Shown here: piece by piece, positions 52,437 through 64,000 of the stretch
How positions within the stretch are numbered: position 1 is the first letter of the stretch
Layout: each line of letters starts with the position of its first letter
Notes under the pieces: generated by a model
Told to the model about the DNA's origin: nothing
The model's input: the letters and a program-made list of their open reading frames with translations, nothing else
Databases searched by the model: none
Position numbers and translations under genes: made by a program
Assembly (NCBI GenBank): GCA_002104895.1
Contig: MCFG01000269.1
Coordinates: forward strand, 25,001-89,000
DNA length: 64,000 nucleotides
Source of the DNA: Anaeromyces robustus
Taxonomy: Eukaryota > Neocallimastigomycota > Neocallimastigomycetes > Neocallimastigales > Neocallimastigaceae
Direction of reading: 5' to 3'

Positions 52437-54137
52437 TATAATTATTATTACTATTATTATTATTATTTATAATTATTATTATTATTATTATTATTATTTA
52501 TAATTATTATTATTATTAATTATTATTATTATTATTACATTATTATTATTATTATTATTATTAATCATTATTATTATTATTATATTATTATTATTATTAT
52601 TATTACATTATTATTATTATTATTTATAATTATTATTATTATTATATTATTATTATTATTATTATTTATAATTATTATTATTATTATATTATATTATTAT
52701 TATTATTATTATTATTATTTATAATTATTATTATATTATTATTAATTATTAATTATTATTATTATTATTATTTATAATTATTATTATTATTATTATTTAT
52801 TATTATTTATAATTATTATTATTATTATTATTTATTATTATTTATTATTTATTATTATTAATTATCATTATTATTATTTAATAATTATTTAATATTAATT
52901 ATTATTTATTATTATTAATTATAATTATTATTATTTAATAATTATTTAATATTAATTATAATTATTATGATTTATTTTATTTATTTATTTATATATTTAT
53001 TTATTAATTTAGTATTTTTAGACTTATCATATGAACATAATTGGAATTACATACATTTTAAATTAAACATATATAAATGTAAAAAATGTTTTTTAATTCA
53101 AATAATTTTTCCGTTATTACTGTATATTATCCGTAAAAGTGACGTGACGGAGATAGTAAAATAAAGATAAAAAAACAATTTTTTTTTTCAATATCAAAAT
53201 AAAATAAAATAAAAAAACATATACAATTAATTATATTACTTAATTAATATTTATTATTTTTATTATTTACTTTTATAAATATTTTATTTCTATAATATAA
53301 TAATATATATTTATTTTTTTTACACGTATCCTTTATATTATATTAATAAAAAAATTTTTAAGGAAATTATAACTACTTTTAAATATTTTCATATTATTTA
53401 TTATTTATAGTCTAATAAAAATAATAAAAAAAAATTAATAAAAAAAATTTTTATTAATAAAAAACAGAATAATTTTTATTATTTTTTATTTATATTTATT
53501 TTTTTTTATTTATATTTATTATTATATTTATTGATAAAAGGATCAAAAAGAAATGTTTCTATTTTATAAAAGATAAATATATTGAAAAATAAAATTATCA
53601 ATATACATATATACTATAAATATTAATTTTTAATATATTACATATAAAATATATAAAATATACAATATTAATAATAAATTATATCAATAATAGATATTTT
53701 TTTAACGATAGAAAATATTAATAATAGAAAATATTAATAATAGATATTATTATATAATAGAAAATATTAATAATAGATATTATTATATAATAGAAAATAT
53801 TAATAATAAATAATTAAACTAAATATAATAAATAAATAAAATATAATACAATAATTTTTATTTATTTATATATATATATATATATTTCTTTATGAAAAAA
53901 AAAATCAGGACTTATTTGATTTTTTTTTTTTTTAATAATAAATATCAAATAAATAATAAATATAAATAAATGAAAGAAAATAATAATAACAAGAAAGAAA
54001 GGAAAATACAATTTTTTTTTATTTTTTCATTTCTACTTTTTTTTTTTACTTTCTTATTGTTATTATTATAAAAACTTTCTTTTCTTTTTTTACATTTCTT
54101 TTTTTTTTTTTTTAATATTTTTGAATGAATTTGGAAC
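51508..54137. other. Intergenic with a large (ATT)n region, no gene seen
   Basis: CDC16 starts at the left edge and the LRR gene ends at the right, both minus-strand. The block at about 52378-52960 is almost wholly ATT/TTA trinucleotides with short breaks. Open frame 52967-53164 has no features of a real protein. Confidence 0.7.
52378..52960. repeat. Long imperfect (ATT)n trinucleotide tract
   Basis: Almost 600 bp of TTA/ATT units broken by 'ataatt' and 'acatta' interruptions, consistent with an old expanded microsatellite. Confidence 0.9.
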
Positions 54138-60909
<6,772 letters not shown>

Positions 60910-61677
60910 GTTTATTTTTTTTTTTATATTAATATGAAATAAAAGGTGTCTATAATTATTATTCTATTTTATTTAATATTAAATTAATTAATATTATAAA
61001 TAAAAAGAAAAGATAAAAAAGAATTTCATTTGTGAAATTAAATAAAGAAATTCACTTCTATAATTTATCTTTTATTGGTTAACTCTAAAATATAATGCAG
61101 TAAAATACAAAATAATATAAACTAATATATGTATGAATATATAATATAATAATAAGTTTTATTTCTATTATGTTAATATTTAACAATAAATCAATTTATA
61201 TAAAAAAATATAATATATAAATGATTATATATATAATATTAAATAATAATAAATTATTAAATAAGTAATTAACAAATTATATATTAAATAGTATTAATTA
61301 ATAATAAATAATAATAAATAATAATGAGTAATAAAAATAATTAGTATTATATAAAATTAATTTTTTTGTATATAATAAAATAAATATTATATTAATCATT
61401 ATATAATAGTAAATATAATGGATAATATATTACTTATATTAATATAATATATTACATAATATATATTAATTTATTTTTTAATTATTAAAATTTAAATAAA
61501 CTGAATTTAATATATTTTATTGTGCAATTTATTTAATAATATATTGTATTATATAAGTAATATATTATTATATTTTAATTTATAATTAAAGAATTTCATT
61601 CTACTAAAAAGAAATTTCATTATTTTATTAAAAGATAAACTAACATTATATATAAAGAAAAATATTAGAATTAATAA
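60910..61677. other. Upstream region of the LRR-CBM18 gene
   Basis: Promoter side of the LRR gene. It contains a perfect 7-bp hairpin (61022-61039, aatttca / tgaaatt) and, on the minus strand, an AACCAAT motif at about 61074-61080, some 165 bp upstream of the start codon, which could be a CCAAT box. Otherwise AT repeats. Confidence 0.5.
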
Positions 61678-61762
61678 TATCAAATACCTAATCTTTATAA
61701 AATACTTAATATTATATTATAATTATATTATTAATTATTTTATTAAGATTAGGTATTTGATA
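61678..61762. repeat. 26-bp inverted repeat with one mismatch
   Basis: Arms 61678-61703 and 61737-61762 (core atcaaatacctaatctt) are reverse complements except for one base, separated by 33 bp. It could be a small palindromic element or the remains of a MITE. It lies 75 bp from the GC-rich island. Confidence 0.85.
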
Positions 61763-61835
61763 ATATAAAAAAAAAGCAGTATATAATAGATAACTAATAT
61801 ATAATAAAAAATATAAAAAAAAAAATCAAATTAAA

Positions 61836-62256
61836 TCATTTGTCGACCAGTTTCTATCCTGGTTGTTAAGGCGTTTCCTTAGCATACATAAGGCTTCTGG
61901 ATCGACACCGCATCTACCCCAAGCACAAGTGGTTTTCTCCTTCACGGGTTTTACACTGTGGCAAGGTAGTGCACAGGTATAGTATTTGTGGCGTAGCTAC
62001 TCACGCCTCATTAAATAATATAAGTATATGAGTAGATCTTTAAGTCTAATAATGTGGGGTGCGGCTCTAAATTATTGGGCGGTTTCCTTGGTGACTACTA
62101 TTCATATGTGGGGCTTGTAGACTGGACCCGTTATTAAGTTAGCGTTAGGGTTTAAGTACAAATGTAAAATATATGAATATACCAAGGGCGTCGACGCCGA
62201 AAAGGTAAGGCAGGGAATTTAATTCCGATACATTCATGTGAAAATCACATGATAAG
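61836..62256. other. GC-rich island, possibly a fossil mobile-element fragment or structured RNA
   Basis: About 420 bp with clearly balanced base composition inside AT-rich DNA. Several short hairpins are visible, among them accag/ctggt at the left end, ggaatt/aattcc near 62214-62226 and an 8-bp stem at 62234-62252. One minus-strand frame of 56 codons (61996-61826) has a cysteine-patterned sequence (TCALPCHS, CAWGRCG), which resembles protein rather than noise. No family could be assigned and no terminal repeats were found. Confidence 0.5.
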
Positions 62257-64000
62257 TCTATAAAAAAAAATCATTCAATCAATAATATAAAAGATATAAT
62301 GATAATTTTAATAATAATAATAATAAAAATTGTAAATATATATTTTATTTGAATTTGTGTATATATCATAGAAAAAATCAATTTATAATAAAATTTTTTT
62401 AAATAAAGTAAAATAAAATAAATAGTAAAGTAGAATAAGTTACAAAAGTATATATAAAATAAAATAAAATAAATAGTAAAGTAGAATAAGTTACAAGTAC
62501 ATATAAAACAAAAAAATAAATAGTAAAGTAGAATAAATTACAAGTACATATAAAACAAAAAAAAATTTAATAAATAGTAAAGTAGAATAAGTTACAAATA
62601 CATATAAAGTAAAATAAAATAAAATAAAATAAAATAAAATAAAATAAAATAAAATAAAATTAAATAAAAGAAAATAAAATAAAATAAAATAAGATAAAAT
62701 AAAATTAAATAAAAGAAATAAAGATATAAAGAAATAATCAAAATAATAGGCAATAATTAAATAAAAAATTAAATTAAATAAAGTAAAATAATAGAAGAAA
62801 AGTAAATAACATATACAAATCAAATATTGGTGAGAAAGCAAAAAAAAATATAAAAATTAAAATAGAATAAAATACATTAAAATCAATATATTACATATGA
62901 TTTAAAAAAAATCTAATATTATTATTATTATAATAATAATAGTATATTTATTATTATTTTATCATTTATTCGTTTATTATAATAATTTTTATTTATATAC
63001 TTAATATTTTTATATGAATTTATATTATTAATTATAATTTCTTCTATAAATTATTTAATAATATAAAAATGAAATACAAAAATTATTATGTGCAAGTTTA
63101 ATTATAATATATTATTTATCAAACGATAATATAAAATCTTTTTGCTAATATATCATCTGGATTTCAAATACTTAATACTTAATATTATTTATTATTAACA
63201 ATTATTTGTTATTATTTACTTATGATGATTCTTTATTATTAATAAAATTAAGTTAATATTATTTATTATTATTTACATATGATGATTCTTTATTATATTT
63301 AGTCATAATCATAAAATTAATAGAGAAAAAAATATTTTAAGTAGTTTAATTATTAATTAAAAAAATACTTTTTTTAATTAATAATTTGAAATTGAAATAA
63401 GTAAAAGTAAAGAAAAGGTTTCGAAGTAACCTTTTAAAAATATAAATAATTTAATAATGTAAGAACTTAAAAATATATAGTATTTTGATGTTATTATTAA
63501 AAAAAATTGATAATTTGTAAATAAAAGTTGTTTTATTTTTTAAATTGTTAGTAATATTACTATATTAAAAGTTCTTTTAAAATTGAAAAAGACATAAAAC
63601 AATATAAAAAAGTTTTTTTTTATTATTTTTTTTTTAAAAAATCATTAATAGTAAAATACTTTCATTAATAAAGGTAATAATTTTAAAATAACTAATAAAA
63701 TTATTAAGAATATTGTTGCTCCTACTCATAGTTTTTCCTAGAATTTTTGAAAATATTCATTTCAGCCTAATAAGTGTAATGACCATTATTTCATATACAG
63801 GTAAGAGGTAAGAAATTTATTATTTATACATATATGTATATGTATATATTATTATTATTATTATTATTATTTTTTTTTTTTTTTTCGTCCTTTATATAAT
63901 TTATTATAATACTAAAAGATTATCAACATTAATGAATATATCAGGTGATTATATATAAGTTTTTTATAAATCATAAAAAATAATATTACGTTATTAACCC
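62257..64000. other. Intergenic, no gene seen
   Basis: AT-rich to the window end. It holds the minisatellite listed separately, an (AAAAT)n tract (about 62610-62700) and (ATT)n near 63848-63870. Confidence 0.6.
62419..62600. repeat. Minisatellite, about 50-bp unit in four copies
   Basis: The core aatagtaaagtagaataa plus (g/a)ttacaa recurs at about 62421, 62471, 62519 and 62573, each followed by (g/a/t)tacatataaa-like sequence and an A-rich filler of variable length. Confidence 0.85.

Noticed and set aside
62141-62155. Telomere-like ttagggttt
   Set aside because: A single occurrence inside the GC-rich island, with no tandem array.
62421-62600. Four regularly spaced repeats as a CRISPR-like array
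   Set aside because: The genome is eukaryotic, the repeats vary and the spacers are A-rich filler; it is a minisatellite.
63775-63812. ATG followed by seven codons and a good donor (acag|gtaaga) as a first exon
   Set aside because: No further coding exon can be recognised before the window ends.

Overview
The window looks like nuclear DNA of an anaerobic gut fungus (Neocallimastigomycota). Three things point there. First, the intergenic DNA is extremely AT-rich and full of homopolymers and tri/tetranucleotide repeats. Second, genes carry many short GT-AG introns, and proteins contain long Asn and Ser runs. Third, three genes are characteristic of the group: a CotH protein with two C-terminal fungal dockerins (cellulosome component), seven-helix receptors with a bacterial-type solute-binding ectodomain, and a dynein-arm assembly factor as expected in a zoospore-forming fungus. 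Genus cannot be told from the sequence alone. All exon models below were traced by hand; for each one the splice phases close without an internal stop.

Layout. 1-3288 (-): DNAAF4/DYX1C1-like axonemal dynein assembly factor, running off the left edge. 6076-8700 (-): PTC7-like PP2C phosphatase, 5 exons. 13188-16469 (-): 1,093-residue intronless ankyrin protein with a homogenised two-repeat unit. 18752-20197 (+): adenylosuccinate lyase. 21457-23569 and 25134-26853 (+): tandem duplicate of histidinol-phosphate aminotransferase, 3 exons each. 28814-31594 and 33529-35975 (+): tandem pair of solute-binding-domain/7TM receptors, with a decayed third copy near 37.66 kb. 39444-41932 (+): secreted CotH-double dockerin protein. 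43866-51507 (-): CDC16/APC6 subunit of the anaphase-promoting complex, 15 exons, with a roughly 1,200-residue Asn/Ser-rich tail. 54138-60909 (-): secreted LRR-CBM18 protein in 25 exons, all introns phase 2, close to one LRR per exon. 60910-64000: no gene; inverted repeats, a minisatellite and a GC-rich island of about 400 bp that stands out sharply.

The genes are not an operon-like system. The housekeeping block (purine and histidine synthesis) is followed by a stretch (28.8-60.9 kb) with three secreted or surface families that plausibly face plant or microbial polysaccharide: sensing (receptors), cellulosome-linked display (CotH-dockerin) and chitin-binding LRR protein. CDC16 sits between them. 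The most notable items are the modular LRR-CBM18 gene, the eroding receptor array, and the giant CDC16 tail.
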